NCBI GenBank assembly: GCA_035949375.1
Contig: DASZIG010000129.1
Coordinates: 211,932-275,931, forward strand
DNA from: Gp13-AA77 sp035949375
Lineage (GTDB): Bacteria > Acidobacteriota > Terriglobia > UBA7540
Length of the DNA: 64,000 bases
Direction: 5' to 3'
Below the pieces are notes generated by a model that searched no databases, was not told where the DNA came from, and saw only the letters and a program-made list of their open reading frames with translations. A program made the translations under genes and the position numbers. The number at the start of each line of letters is the position of its first letter. The stretch's first letter is position 1. Below, one piece after another: positions 19,390 through 29,278 of this stretch.

Positions 19390-21426
19390 TCAAAAGAACC
19401 GGCGTTTGAAGGCTTCGTGCCGCTCGCGCGCCGCGGTCATGAGCTGTTCGAAACCGGGTTCGTGCCGAAGGTTGTCGAGCAGAGGGTCGGCTGCGAAGTA
19501 GGGGTAACAGAAAAACCCGTTCTCGATCGAACCCCGCAACACGCGCAGCGCGGAAGCTTTGTCGCCGAGCGCGGCGTATGCCTGCGCGAGTTTGTAAGCG
19601 GCTTCGGGATCGCGAACTCCCCGCGCTTCGATCTTGCTCTCGGCGTCGCGCAGGATCTTGAGGCCCGGCCCGTCCTGCTTTTTGATGGCGAAGCTGAACG
19701 CCTCCGCGAGCTGTGCCTGAAAAAGCGACGGATCAAGCTCGAAGGCGCGATCGAAGTGCTGTTCCGCCTGCGCCCAATCCTTCTTGTAATACTCTCCGAA
19801 GCCCCGATAGAACTCGTCGAAAGCGGAATCGCCTTCGGCCGGCAGGCTCGCGAGAAACACGTCGTAGCGCCCGAGGTAAAGATATCCGTTCAGCGCCGAA
19901 CTGTGGAGCTTGACGCCCGGGTCGAGCTGGCGCGCCCGCTCGCATTCCGAGACCGATTCCTGCAACATGCCGGCAAATCGATAGGCGTAACCCAGCTCCC
20001 AGTGCGCCTCCGCGTGGTTCGGATTCGTCCGGACGGCTTCCCGCAACAAGGGCACCGCCTCCTCGGCCTTGCCCGTATCGGTCAGCAGGTTCGCCATGTA
20101 GATGCTTGCTTCCATCTGGCCGGGCTGCAGGGAAAGGGCTTTCTGGTAAGCAGCCTGCGCCTGGCGGTACTGATCGCGGCCGCCGAACTTGAAGGAAGCG
20201 TTGGCGGTGTAGGCCCGGCCCAGATGAGCCCAGGTGAGGGCGTAATCGGGCTCCATCTCGGCGGACTTCTCCAACATCTTGATGGCCATGGGAAAATCCG
20301 ACCGTGAATAGAGGTCAACCCCGCGCAGGTAATACTCGTAGGCAAGAGGGTCAATGCTCTGGGTTCCGTGAAAGCGCCCGGCTTCAGACGAGGAGAGATT
20401 CAATTCCAATCCCCGGATAATCTGCTGCGCCACGTCATCCTGAAGGGTCAGGAGGTCCGCATATTTCAGATCAAGCGTGCGCCGCCAAAGAATCTTGTCG
20501 CTCTTGGCGTCGATCAGTTGCGTGGTGATTCTCACGTGGTCGCCGTCGCGAATGAAATTGCCGGTCAGCAGCGTGTCAACCTTCAGGTCTGTGGCGACCT
20601 TCCCCACGTCGAGCGCCTGGTTTCTGTACTTCTGGACTGCGACCGACGGCCGGACCGTCAGCGCGCTGACATATCCCAGTCTCGTGATGATGGCGTCCGC
20701 GAGCGAAAATCCCAGAAAATCGCTGTCGGGATCCTGTCTCAGATTCTGGAACGGAAGAATGGCCAGGCTGTGCGGCCCTGCTGAAAACAGCTTTCCGGCT
20801 GACTCCCTTCGATACAGAGCATAACTGAAGGCAGCGAGCGCGATACCGAGCAACACGACCGCCGCGAGCGCAATTTGTTTGCTGCGCTTGGCCGCCGGGC
20901 CGCCGGCTGGCCGGCCAACCGAAGCCGTCTGCGCCGTATCCTCCATCAGGGACGGCCTTGCCACGCCGCCCTCGACGGATCTGGAGGGTCCGGCTGGTGA
21001 ACGCAAGCCGTCATCGTCTTCGGCCAACTCCTCAACCGTGGCCGTAAAACGATACCCGCGGCGGGGGACGGTTTCGATAAATTCCTTACCGTCAGCGTCG
21101 CGTCCGAGCACCTTTCTTAAGGTCGAAATGTTGACCGTCAGGTTGGACTCTTCCACAAAACTGTCGGGCCAAATCCTCTTCAGCAAGTCGTCCTTCCGCA
21201 ACAGACGGCCACTGTTCTCAACCAGAAGTACGAGGATGTCGAACGCCTTGGGCGTTACGGGGACAGGTTTGCCCTCGCGAAGCAACAAGTGTTCCGAAGG
21301 GTGCAGGCGAAAGGGGCCGAACTCGTAGCAGCTACTGACTCTCAATGTTTTGACCGAACTCGTACGGCAACGACTCACGCGCAATGGAAGTTTGCGAGGC
21401 CGGGCAGGCGCCCTGGAAACATCCAA
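19390..21426 (-). CDS. CadC-like winged-helix regulator with TolB-like and TPR domains
   Basis: The 678-residue protein opens with an OmpR/PhoB-type winged helix (FGPFRLHPSEHLLLREG, then VNISTLRKVLG and ETVPRRGYRF, about residues 36-130). A transmembrane helix follows near 180-205 (IALAAVVLLGIALAAFSYAL). Next comes a TolB-N-like region beginning LAILPFQNLRQDPDSDFLG and then about eight TPRs. Such membrane-tethered regulators are abundant in Acidobacteriota. They sense an envelope signal and bind DNA from the membrane, but their targets are unknown. The start is uncertain: TTG at 21426 is the longest, and the conserved domain begins about 35 codons later. A decayed paralogue fragment lies immediately upstream. 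Confidence 0.82.
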   Translation of the reverse strand: MDVSRAPARPRKLPLRVSRCRTSSVKTLRVSSCYEFGPFRLHPSEHLLLREGKPVPVTPKAFDILVLLVENSGRLLRKDDLLKRIWPDSFVEESNLTVNISTLRKVLGRDADGKEFIETVPRRGYRFTATVEELAEDDDGLRSPAGPSRSVEGGVARPSLMEDTAQTASVGRPAGGPAAKRSKQIALAAVVLLGIALAAFSYALYRRESAGKLFSAGPHSLAILPFQNLRQDPDSDFLGFSLADAIITRLGYVSALTVRPSVAVQKYRNQALDVGKVATDLKVDTLLTGNFIRDGDHVRITTQLIDAKSDKILWRRTLDLKYADLLTLQDDVAQQIIRGLELNLSSSEAGRFHGTQSIDPLAYEYYLRGVDLYSRSDFPMAIKMLEKSAEMEPDYALTWAHLGRAYTANASFKFGGRDQYRQAQAAYQKALSLQPGQMEASIYMANLLTDTGKAEEAVPLLREAVRTNPNHAEAHWELGYAYRFAGMLQESVSECERARQLDPGVKLHSSALNGYLYLGRYDVFLASLPAEGDSAFDEFYRGFGEYYKKDWAQAEQHFDRAFELDPSLFQAQLAEAFSFAIKKQDGPGLKILRDAESKIEARGVRDPEAAYKLAQAYAALGDKASALRVLRGSIENGFFCYPYFAADPLLDNLRHEPGFEQLMTAARERHEAFKRRFF

Positions 21427-21441
21427 TCCGGACCTCGGCTT

Positions 21442-22118
21442 CTACTCGAGACCCATGCGCCGCAGCAGATCCTGATAACGCGGGTCGGAGTGCAGGCTCT
21501 GCAGAAGGGGATCCACTTTGGCGTAGATCAGGCCGGGATCGCGGGTGCGGAACGATTTCTCAAGCGCGTCGAGAGCCCGCTGCTGCTCTCCAGCCAATGC
21601 GTAGAACACCGCCATGTCGTAGGGGGTCTCCCTGGCGTTTTCCTCATAGGCTAGAATTTGCCTGACGGCCTTGTTGTATCCTCCGGTCTATAGGCGCTCT
21701 CCACCGCCGCCAACGAGCTTCTTCCGGCAACCTGCGCATCAGCCTTTCCCCATTCCGCAATGGCCTCGTCGAGCATACCCCTCTGCTGATAGTAGCGCCA
21801 GAGCCGGTCGCGCGCTTCCAGAAAGTCGGGATCCAAATCGAGAGCCGTCCGGTATTGCTCGAGCGGCTCGGCTTCCTGGCCAGCCAGGTAGTAAGCCCAG
21901 CCGAGGTCGGTCCGCATGATCGGCGAGACCGGGTCGAGGTCTACGGCGCGCTGCATCCCGGCGATGGACTCGGCCCCGCGTCCCTGCGCGGCCAGGACCA
22001 GAATCGCGTACCAGTGGTAGGCCGGGGCGTAGTTCGGATTGAGCTCCAGGGCGCGCTTGACTCGCGTTCCGCGCCGCCCCAGTCCCAAGCGTAAAGAGCG
22101 GCTACCCCTTTGACTCCG
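21442..22118 (-). pseudogene. Truncated, frameshifted TPR regulator gene
   Basis: Three minus-strand frames together spell one TPR protein. YAWDWGGAERE (around 22070-22100) continues as KRALELNPNYAPAYHWYA after a one-base loss near 22060. A second shift near 21685 joins SLAAVESAYR to YNKAVRQILAYEENARE, and the protein ends DLLRRMGLE at 21442. The phrases are typical of the C-terminal TPR half of the CadC/TolB/TPR family, so this is a relic paralogue of the neighbouring gene. The DNA-binding half is missing. Homology stops abruptly near 22118, where an unrelated plus-strand fragment begins. Confidence 0.7.
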
Positions 22119-22561
22119 GCGATACGGCTCCCATCCCAGCCACTGCAATCACCGTAACGCCGATCAAATCTGCAAGTAACCCGGGGCTGAAGTTCACGGC
22201 CAACTGGCCCGATAACCAGGACTACAGCACGTCGATCCGCTACACTCTTCAGATCAACGACGGCAAATCCACCCTGACCGCAGCCTCGCTCAGCGTGCTT
22301 GGGGGAGAGTACAACGGTGGGACGCTTTCGGTCACTGATTCGGGGTGCCTGGGCGCTTTCGTGGGCCTTTGCGACCAGCCGCGGGAGCTCAATTCCGGCG
22401 TTCCGATCCTCCTGCAAGTCAACCTGATCGGCGGCTCGTCGACAGCCAACTTCCCTGGAAATACCGAGACCATCGATCACGTCGACAGCCTGGTCATCGC
22501 GCAGCAGCCAGGGCCGACCGCAATCACAACGATCACCGACCAGTTTGTGGTGGTCCCCTAA
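22100..22561 (+). pseudogene. C-terminal fragment of a secreted protein, 5' end lost
   Basis: A plus-strand frame open from about 22082 to the TAA at 22561 encodes a beta-rich sequence (TAITVTPIKSASNPGLKFTA, later SLSVLGGEYNGGTLSVTDSG and ending ITDQFVVVP). It has no start codon or ribosome site of its own at the upstream end; the first internal ATG in a possible start position is absent and ATG-like initiation at 22295 (TTG/GTG class) would cut the domain. It looks like the last domain of an exported protein cut at the same junction as the TPR pseudogene. Codon use is normal, so decay is recent. No family is recognised. Confidence 0.5.
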
Positions 22562-22634
22562 CCTCGAAGCCGATCGGGGCCCGGCGCCCGGGCCCCGTGA
22601 AGATCGCCGGCGGGCGCGTCCGGGCGTTGCGATG

Positions 22635-22640
22635 TATAAT
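22635..22640 (+). promoter_or_regulatory. Candidate -10 box for the TPR/VCBS gene
   Basis: A perfect TATAAT preceded by GATG lies 12 bases upstream of the ATG at 22652. A transcript from it would have almost no leader, consistent with the lack of a Shine-Dalgarno site before this gene. No convincing -35 hexamer was found, so the call is tentative. Confidence 0.35.
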
Positions 22641-22651
22641 CGGCGATTCAG

Positions 22652-25600
22652 ATGACGTCCCCGATTAACCCACATCCACGGCGGAGAGCCCGCACGTTTT
22701 TTGTCCTGCTGGCGGGCGGCTTCTGCATTCTCACGTTGATCGGCAAGCGCTCGCCCCTGCGCGCGCCGGCCGCGGTGCGCGAAGGTGCGGGCGGCGGAGT
22801 GGCAAGCGGAAGCGCGGCGAGCGGTGCGGCGGTGACGCCCGCCGAGGTCCAGCGTTTCCGCAATTTCGGCAAAGCTTACTACGAGCAAGGCAAGTACGAC
22901 GACGCCGTCGAACAGTTCGAGAAGGTGGTGGGCGCCGGCGAACCCTACGCGACCGACCATCTGGACCTGGGTCTCGCCCTGCTGCAGGACAACCAGTTGG
23001 ACCAGGCCCTCGCGCAACTGACTACGGCGCGGCAGATGGACTCAAACCTTCTGGCGGTCTCCTACAACCTGGGCGTGCTCTACAAGCGCGAATTGCGTTA
23101 TCCCGACGCGGAGGCCGAATTCCGGCACGTCACCGGGTCAGACCCGGCGGACCCGGCAGCATGGTTCAATCTGGGCACGGTCGACTTCGCCGAGAAGAAG
23201 CTGCCCGAGGCCCTGGACGCCTTCGAGCGCGTCACCGCCATGGGCTTCGGGCGGGGACAGAATTTCTACGTCGCGGCCACGTTCCACATTTTCACCATCC
23301 TCACCCGCTTGCGGCGTCCGGAAGACGCGCAAAAATACCTGAAGCTGAACCAGGCGTTCCGCGACAAGGTGCCGAACATTTCCATCCAGTATCCCGCCCT
23401 CGAGGCGGGCCGCTACGGCGCCATCGTGGTGCCGCCCGCGGCACCCGCCGCCCCGTCGCCGGAGCGCCAGAACCTGAGTTTTGCCGACATCACGTCGAGC
23501 CTTGGGATCAATGCCCCGGGGCGCGCGGCCACAGCGGAGCCGCGAGAAATCAAAAGCAGCGAATACTCGCTCGACTTCGCCCGGCGTACGATTCTTCCGT
23601 GGTTCCCCACCACGTTCGCCGTCGGAGACTATGACGGCGACGGCCACCCCGACGTTTATATCGTGGTACCTGGCGGACGCAATCGCTTGCTGCGCTCGAA
23701 CGGCAAAGGCGGATTCACCGATGTCACCGAGAAGGCCGGTGTGGCCGGCGATGGACGCGCGCTTTCGGCGGCGTTTTTCGACTATGACAACAGCGGGCAC
23801 CCGAGCCTGGTGTTGGCCGGACTTGGCGGAGTCACGCTCTATCGCAATCACGGTGACGGCACGTTTTCAAACGAGACCGTCAAGGCGGGCCTCGCCGGAA
23901 AACCCGGCGAACTCGATACGCGCGCGGTCGCGTTCGATTCCGATAGCGACGGCTTCCTCGACCTCGTCGTCACGGCCTACACGGACCTGAGCGCTGCCCC
24001 GGACAAGGAAGCTTTTCAATTTCCGCAGGACTTTCCTGCCGGAGCCGCCCGGCTTTATCGCAACAACGGCGACGGCACCTTTGGCGACGTGACCCACGAT
24101 TCAGGACTCGCTTCGGAGCGCGGCAAGATGCGCGGCGCGCTTTTTGCCGACTTCAACGACGACGGTTACGCGGACCTTGTGCTGCTGCGCGAGGACGGCC
24201 CTCCGCAGTTCTACTTGAACCAGGGCGAGGATCACTTCGAAAATGCCACCGGGCAGGCGGGGCCGGACTTCGCGAAGCTCGACGCGGTCGAAGGCCAGGT
24301 CGCGGACTTCAATCACGACGGTGCTTTCGATCTGGCGCTGTGGTCGCGCGACGCCTACACCATCCTGCTCGGGAAGAACGGCGGCGCCTTCCAAGCGGTC
24401 GATTCGCCTCCGGCGCTGCCGCCGGCTTCGGGGCCTTTTGCCAAGCCCGGCGCCGTGGCGGACGTCAATGGCGACGGATTTGACGACCTGATCGCCTTCG
24501 ACCGCTCCGGCCGGGTTCACGCCGTCCTCAATCGCAACGGCCAGTTCCGGGAGACGCTCGAGATTCCCGCCCCGAGCGGGACCGTCGCGAGCATTGAGGC
24601 TGCCGCGCTCGGCAATCTCGGGAAACTCGACCTCCTCACCGCCGATGCGCGCGGTGGCGTGCGCGGCCTCGAAGAACAAGGGCCCACGCCGCGCTGGGCC
24701 GCCGTCAGCCTCGACGGTTACAAGAGCAACAAGGCAGGGGTGGGCTGCGTGGTGGAGTTCAAGGCGGGGGATTTCTACCAGAAAGTGCTCTCGACCGGCG
24801 GCACGGTGCGCGTTTTCACGGGAAGGATCGCGAAGCTGGACGTGGTGCGCGTGACCTGGCCCAATCTCATCGTCGAGAACTCCATCGGCGTTGCCACGGA
24901 CACGGTCACGAGCGTGCGCGAATCCGAGCGACTGGCAAGCTCCTGCCCCTTCCTCTACGCCTGGGATGGCAAGCGCTACGTGTTCTTGAGCGACATCATG
25001 GGCGTGGCTCCGCTCGGCGAACTCGCGCCCGACGGAACGCGGCTGCGGCCGAACCCGGACCAGGTCGTAAGCCTCGGCAGTGCGCCTCATACCCGGAACG
25101 GCAGCCTGACCCTTCAGGTCACGAGCGAAATGCGCGAGACCGACTACTTCGACCAATTGCGCCTGGTTGCCGTTGATCATCCCGCGTCGGCGAAGGTGTA
25201 CGCCAACGAGATTTACTCGTCTACGCCGGCGCCGCCGGAAGTTTATTCGCTCGGCGAAGAGCGACCCCTAGTGTCGGCAGTGGACGATCGCGGTCACGAC
25301 GTTCTCCCCTTGCTGCGCGAAGCTGATGGGCGTTATCCGACGGACTTCCGTCGCGACCGCATCCTGGGCCTGGCCGATCCGCACAGCTTAACGCTCGACC
25401 TCGGCCCCTTCCCCGCCTCGGCTCACCCGGCGCTCTGGCTTACCGGTTGGGTGTTCTGGACGGATTCCAATGCCTCGCGCGCGCTCGAGACCAACCGGAA
25501 GCTCTCCATGATCCCGCCTTATCTGCAGGTGCGCGACAAGACGGGGCGCTGGACCACGGTGATCCCCGACATGGGCTTGCCGAGCGGCACGAATCGCACC

Positions 25601-26314
25601 TTCCGGGTGGATCTCGGGGGCAAATTCCTGTCGAGCGATCACCACGTGCGTATCGTCACCAGCCTGTGCGTCTACTGGGATCGTATCTTTCTTACGATCG
25701 GCGATCAGCGCCTGCCGGGTCCTCCGGATCCGCGCTCCACGGAATTAGCCGCCGCCCGGAGCGCAGCCGCGTCGGGCAGCGACCTGCCTCGCGCCTCCGA
25801 GTTGCCACTCGCGGGCGCAGACCTGCACTACCGGGGCTTCTCGCAGCCTATGGTTGATCCGGATCACCTGCATCCCGATGACTTCGATTACACGCGCAGG
25901 CTGGCCGATGCTCCCTGGAATCCGTTTGCGGGACGCTACACGCGTTATGGTCCCGTGGAGGAATTGGTGGCGAAGGCCGATGACCGCCTCGTGGTCATGG
26001 CGGCCGGCGACGAGTTAACGTTGACCTTTGATGCGGGCAGGCTGCCAGGGCTCCCGTCAGGATGGCGGCGCGAATACCTGCTGTTCGCTCGAGGGTACGC
26101 GAAGGACGGCGAACCCAATACCGCCGACTTCCGCACCAGCGACCCGCTGCCGTTCTACCGGATGTCGAACTATCCCTATCCGGCCGGCGAACGCGGCCTG
26201 CTGAGCCCCGCGCTGCAGCAGTACCTCGATTCTTATGAGACTCGCCCCGGCTATCAACTTATCCCCGACCTCGGGCCGGGCGTGGCCGCGAAACCGGCTG
26301 TTGCGGCACGGTAA
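22652..26314 (+). CDS. Large exported TPR / VCBS-repeat / ASPIC-UnbV protein
   Basis: The 1220-residue protein begins with a basic stretch and one hydrophobic segment (FFVLLAGGFCILTLIG). TPRs cover about residues 68-200 (for example YYEQGKYDDAVEQFEKVVG). A VCBS/FG-GAP propeller covers about 270-660, with Ca-binding-like loops DYDGDGHPDVYI, DFNDDGYADLVL, DFNHDGAFDLAL and DVNGDGFDDLIA. An ASPIC/UnbV-like stretch follows (VVEFKAGDFYQKVLS, then VTWPNLIVENS, about 695-750). The last 450 residues start CPFLYAWDGKRYVFLSDI and form a region I know only as the tail of similar acidobacterial proteins. It is a fusion of the parts seen separately in the cytochrome/CRTAC1 pair at 2.7-7.5 kb. An envelope location is inferred. 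Confidence 0.85.
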   Translation: MTSPINPHPRRRARTFFVLLAGGFCILTLIGKRSPLRAPAAVREGAGGGVASGSAASGAAVTPAEVQRFRNFGKAYYEQGKYDDAVEQFEKVVGAGEPYATDHLDLGLALLQDNQLDQALAQLTTARQMDSNLLAVSYNLGVLYKRELRYPDAEAEFRHVTGSDPADPAAWFNLGTVDFAEKKLPEALDAFERVTAMGFGRGQNFYVAATFHIFTILTRLRRPEDAQKYLKLNQAFRDKVPNISIQYPALEAGRYGAIVVPPAAPAAPSPERQNLSFADITSSLGINAPGRAATAEPREIKSSEYSLDFARRTILPWFPTTFAVGDYDGDGHPDVYIVVPGGRNRLLRSNGKGGFTDVTEKAGVAGDGRALSAAFFDYDNSGHPSLVLAGLGGVTLYRNHGDGTFSNETVKAGLAGKPGELDTRAVAFDSDSDGFLDLVVTAYTDLSAAPDKEAFQFPQDFPAGAARLYRNNGDGTFGDVTHDSGLASERGKMRGALFADFNDDGYADLVLLREDGPPQFYLNQGEDHFENATGQAGPDFAKLDAVEGQVADFNHDGAFDLALWSRDAYTILLGKNGGAFQAVDSPPALPPASGPFAKPGAVADVNGDGFDDLIAFDRSGRVHAVLNRNGQFRETLEIPAPSGTVASIEAAALGNLGKLDLLTADARGGVRGLEEQGPTPRWAAVSLDGYKSNKAGVGCVVEFKAGDFYQKVLSTGGTVRVFTGRIAKLDVVRVTWPNLIVENSIGVATDTVTSVRESERLASSCPFLYAWDGKRYVFLSDIMGVAPLGELAPDGTRLRPNPDQVVSLGSAPHTRNGSLTLQVTSEMRETDYFDQLRLVAVDHPASAKVYANEIYSSTPAPPEVYSLGEERPLVSAVDDRGHDVLPLLREADGRYPTDFRRDRILGLADPHSLTLDLGPFPASAHPALWLTGWVFWTDSNASRALETNRKLSMIPPYLQVRDKTGRWTTVIPDMGLPSGTNRTFRVDLGGKFLSSDHHVRIVTSLCVYWDRIFLTIGDQRLPGPPDPRSTELAAARSAAASGSDLPRASELPLAGADLHYRGFSQPMVDPDHLHPDDFDYTRRLADAPWNPFAGRYTRYGPVEELVAKADDRLVVMAAGDELTLTFDAGRLPGLPSGWRREYLLFARGYAKDGEPNTADFRTSDPLPFYRMSNYPYPAGERGLLSPALQQYLDSYETRPGYQLIPDLGPGVAAKPAVAAR

Positions 26315-26683
26315 GGTGGGCGTGGAAGCGCGACTGCGATATGACACGCCCCCGGGGTGCCTTGACGCTCGGAACTTTTTTGGAACTTTCGCAGCCGTTT
26401 TCTCGAACTAGTTGGTTGTAATGTAGCGGGCTGAACGTTCGGCCAATTGCGCAAAGCCTCCGCTTTAGACTGGCCTCGACAACCGCACATGCGACTAACA
26501 ACAACACCTTTCGGCGGCAGACATTGCTGCGCCGTGAAGGTGTGTCGCACTGATGCGCCCACCGCCATGCAGTTGACAGTCACGTAATGAACAACCTCCG
26601 GAGCGTTCAGGATGGCCGAAGATAGGGCCAACCAACGGGACGGAGGCGACATCCATCCATATTCATAGGGCGAGGTTAAAACT
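26315..26683. other. Intergenic region, no gene seen
   Basis: These 369 bases between two plus-strand genes hold no frame with a plausible start and composition. They contain T-rich stretches (GGAACTTTTTT-like near 26371) and a TTGACA near 26574, without a matching -10 box at normal spacing. The promoter of the peptidase gene is expected here but I cannot place it. No palindromic repeat unit of the kind found elsewhere in the window was noticed. Confidence 0.4.
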
Positions 26684-29173
26684 ATGCGTTCTAAGCGGGT
26701 GTTTTTGTTGACTCTTATAGCAGTCTGCGCTTTTCTGTTTGTCTTCACCGGTCAATCGTTCACGCAATCAGGGACGCAAGACCGGGTTACGCAACCCATT
26801 GACCAAGGCTCCGTGTCTGTCGTTAAGGGCAATCTCAGGCCTTGGGCCCAGCCGCGATATGACCAGGGCCCAGTCGATGAATCGTTCATGCTGAACCACG
26901 TTGCCCTGGTGTTCAAGCCAAGCCCCAGCCAACAATCCGACCTCGATAACCTTTTGGAGCAGCAGCATAACCCCTCTTCGCCGAATTATCATAAGTGGCT
27001 TACGCCGGAGCAGTACGCCGGCCGCTACGGCTTGACCGGCAATGATCTCGCCAAGGTTGTCTCCTGGCTTGAGGAGCAGGGATTCACCGTCGGGGAGACG
27101 GCTCGCGGACACAATTGGGTGGCTTTCTCAGGTACGGCCGGGCAGGTGGAATCAGCTTTTCAGACCCAGATTCATCGCTACGTGGTCAACGGCGAGGCGC
27201 GATACGCAAACAGCGCCGAGCCCTCGGTCCCGACCGCCCTGGCCGGGGTGGTGATGGGAATCCGTGGCCTCGACAACTTTCGCCCCAAGCCGAAAGTGAG
27301 GGTCAGAAGCGCATATACGGGGCCAAGGCCCAACTACACGTCGAGCGTCTCCGGGGACCATTTCCTAGTGCCTGACGATCTCGCCATCATTTACAACATT
27401 CAGGGCCTTTACAACGCCGGGATCACCGGGGCCGGCCAGAAGATTGCAGTTATGGGACAGACGGACATCGTGATCGATGACATCAGTGAATTCCGCACCA
27501 ATGTCGGCCTGCCCGTCAATAACCCGACGGTGGTGACGATCCCTTCCTATGTCTCGATCACCAGTACGGGCGACCTCACGGAGGCCGACCTTGACCTGGA
27601 GTGGTCAGGAGGGGTGGCCAGCAGTGCGGACATCATCTACGTGAACGCGGGCAACTCCGCCAATGGCGCCTTCGACTCCCTGACTTATGCCATCGACAAT
27701 AACGTGGCTCCCATCATCAGCATGACCTATGGCGGTTGCGAGCAGGAATTCGGCGCCGCGGCCATCAGCACTTATCAATCGCAGCTCGAGCAAGCGAGCG
27801 GCGAGGGAATCACGGTGCTCGCGGCTGCCGGGGATGACGGCGCCACCGATTGCGACAACAACAACCCAGCCACACCGACGGACGTCGCCGTCAACGGGCT
27901 GGCGGTGGATTTCACGGCCAGCTCTCCCAATGCCACGGCAATCGGAGGCAGCGAATTCTACGGAGACAGCACCACGGGCGCAAACACCTATTGGTCGGGC
28001 AGCAATAACAGCACGACGATGGCTTCGGTGCTTTCCTACATCCCCGAGATGGTCTGGAACGACACCGCGACCGACTCTGAGCTTTCCGCCACCGGGGGCG
28101 GCGCGAGCATGTTCTTCACAAAGCCAAAGTGGCAAACCGGCACGGGCGTGCCAAACGACGGCGCTCGTGACGTTCCCGACGTGTCACTCACGGCCTCGCC
28201 CGATGAGGATCCCTATCTGATCTGCTCTTCGGATTACATCAATACGGACACGAGCGCGACCGCGGACTGCGTCAGCGGTTTCAGGGCCAGCGATCAGACT
28301 CTGGATGTCGTCGGTGGAACTTCGGCGGCTACGCCCGCGTTTGCAGGCATCCTGGCCTTGATCGAACAGAAGGTGAACGCACGCCAGGGAAACATCAACG
28401 AGATCCTTTATCCGCTTTTCGCCAAATCGCCGAGCGCATTCCACAACGTCACCAACGGCAACAACGAGGAGCCGTGCGAGGCCGGATCCCCGGATTGTCC
28501 GAATGGTGGCCAGATCGGCTTCGTGGCCGGGACCGGATACAGCCAGACGACCGGCCTCGGTTCTGTGAATGCCTTTAACCTGGCGGCGGCGTGGACCTCC
28601 GTTGCGCCCGTCACCGGGAGCACGGCGGACTTCGCGGTTTCGCCCAGCCCCGAGAATCTCGCGGTCACCGCGGGCAGTACCGGCACCACCACCCTGACTG
28701 TTTTTCCCAATAACGGCTTTACGGCAAGTGTGAGCCTTGCGTGCACCGTGGCTTCCACCCTTTCGGGCGTCACTTGTTCCGTCAGTCCGGCAACCGTATC
28801 CGGGAGCGGCACTGCCACGCTCACCGTCACCGCTTCGTCAAGCGCCCGAGTGTTCGGCGATATAAAGTTCCGAGGCTTTGGATGGTTCCAGGGCGCCTCG
28901 ATATTGGCATTCGGCCTGCTTCTTGGCTTGGTCAGCTTGTGGGCCCGGAAACGGCGCACCGCATTCGGTACGCTCTACCGGGTACCCCGGCGAATCTGGC
29001 TGGGCGTCGCGCTGGCGGGTCTGCTGGCAGCCGGCTTCAGTTGCGGTGGCGGAGGCAGTTCAAGCACGACGACCACCACCACCGCCACGACCAATGAGAC
29101 TGGCAACGTCAGCGTGACCGCGGTCAGCGGCAGCCTCAGTCACACAACGCAGGTCTTGGTAAGCGTCAATTGA
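26684..29173 (+). CDS. Pro-kumamolisin / S53 (sedolisin) peptidase with C-terminal extension
   Basis: The 829-residue protein has a signal peptide (VFLLTLIAVCAFLFVFTG). The activation propeptide covers about residues 45-195 (HNPSSPNYHKWLTPEQYAGR is the hallmark). The S53 catalytic domain follows. The Glu/Asp pair lies in EADLDLEW, the oxyanion Asp in AAAGDDGATDCD, and the nucleophile Ser in GGTSAATPAFAG. A DFAVSPSPENLAV Ig-like domain follows, then a hydrophobic segment (ASILAFGLLLGLVSLWARKR) and a Gly/Ser/Thr-rich stretch after LLAAGFSCGGGG. Sedolisins are acid-active endopeptidases made as self-cleaved precursors. The tail suggests cell-surface retention. RBS GAGG precedes the ATG. Confidence 0.92.
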   Translation: MRSKRVFLLTLIAVCAFLFVFTGQSFTQSGTQDRVTQPIDQGSVSVVKGNLRPWAQPRYDQGPVDESFMLNHVALVFKPSPSQQSDLDNLLEQQHNPSSPNYHKWLTPEQYAGRYGLTGNDLAKVVSWLEEQGFTVGETARGHNWVAFSGTAGQVESAFQTQIHRYVVNGEARYANSAEPSVPTALAGVVMGIRGLDNFRPKPKVRVRSAYTGPRPNYTSSVSGDHFLVPDDLAIIYNIQGLYNAGITGAGQKIAVMGQTDIVIDDISEFRTNVGLPVNNPTVVTIPSYVSITSTGDLTEADLDLEWSGGVASSADIIYVNAGNSANGAFDSLTYAIDNNVAPIISMTYGGCEQEFGAAAISTYQSQLEQASGEGITVLAAAGDDGATDCDNNNPATPTDVAVNGLAVDFTASSPNATAIGGSEFYGDSTTGANTYWSGSNNSTTMASVLSYIPEMVWNDTATDSELSATGGGASMFFTKPKWQTGTGVPNDGARDVPDVSLTASPDEDPYLICSSDYINTDTSATADCVSGFRASDQTLDVVGGTSAATPAFAGILALIEQKVNARQGNINEILYPLFAKSPSAFHNVTNGNNEEPCEAGSPDCPNGGQIGFVAGTGYSQTTGLGSVNAFNLAAAWTSVAPVTGSTADFAVSPSPENLAVTAGSTGTTTLTVFPNNGFTASVSLACTVASTLSGVTCSVSPATVSGSGTATLTVTASSSARVFGDIKFRGFGWFQGASILAFGLLLGLVSLWARKRRTAFGTLYRVPRRIWLGVALAGLLAAGFSCGGGGSSSTTTTTTATTNETGNVSVTAVSGSLSHTTQVLVSVN

Positions 29174-29278
29174 GGCGGGGTTCAGGGCGCGTGTGAAAAC
29201 CTGTGGACTTGCGGGGGCGGCGAAGCCGTCGTTTCTGAGTTCTTAACGCACACTCTTCAGCCCCGCCGTGCTGCTAGC

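Noticed and set aside
22648..23017. Minus-strand frame that continues from the TPR pseudogene across the 22652 gene
   Set aside because: Only the part near 22070-22118 resembles a TPR protein; the rest is antisense to the TPR/VCBS gene.
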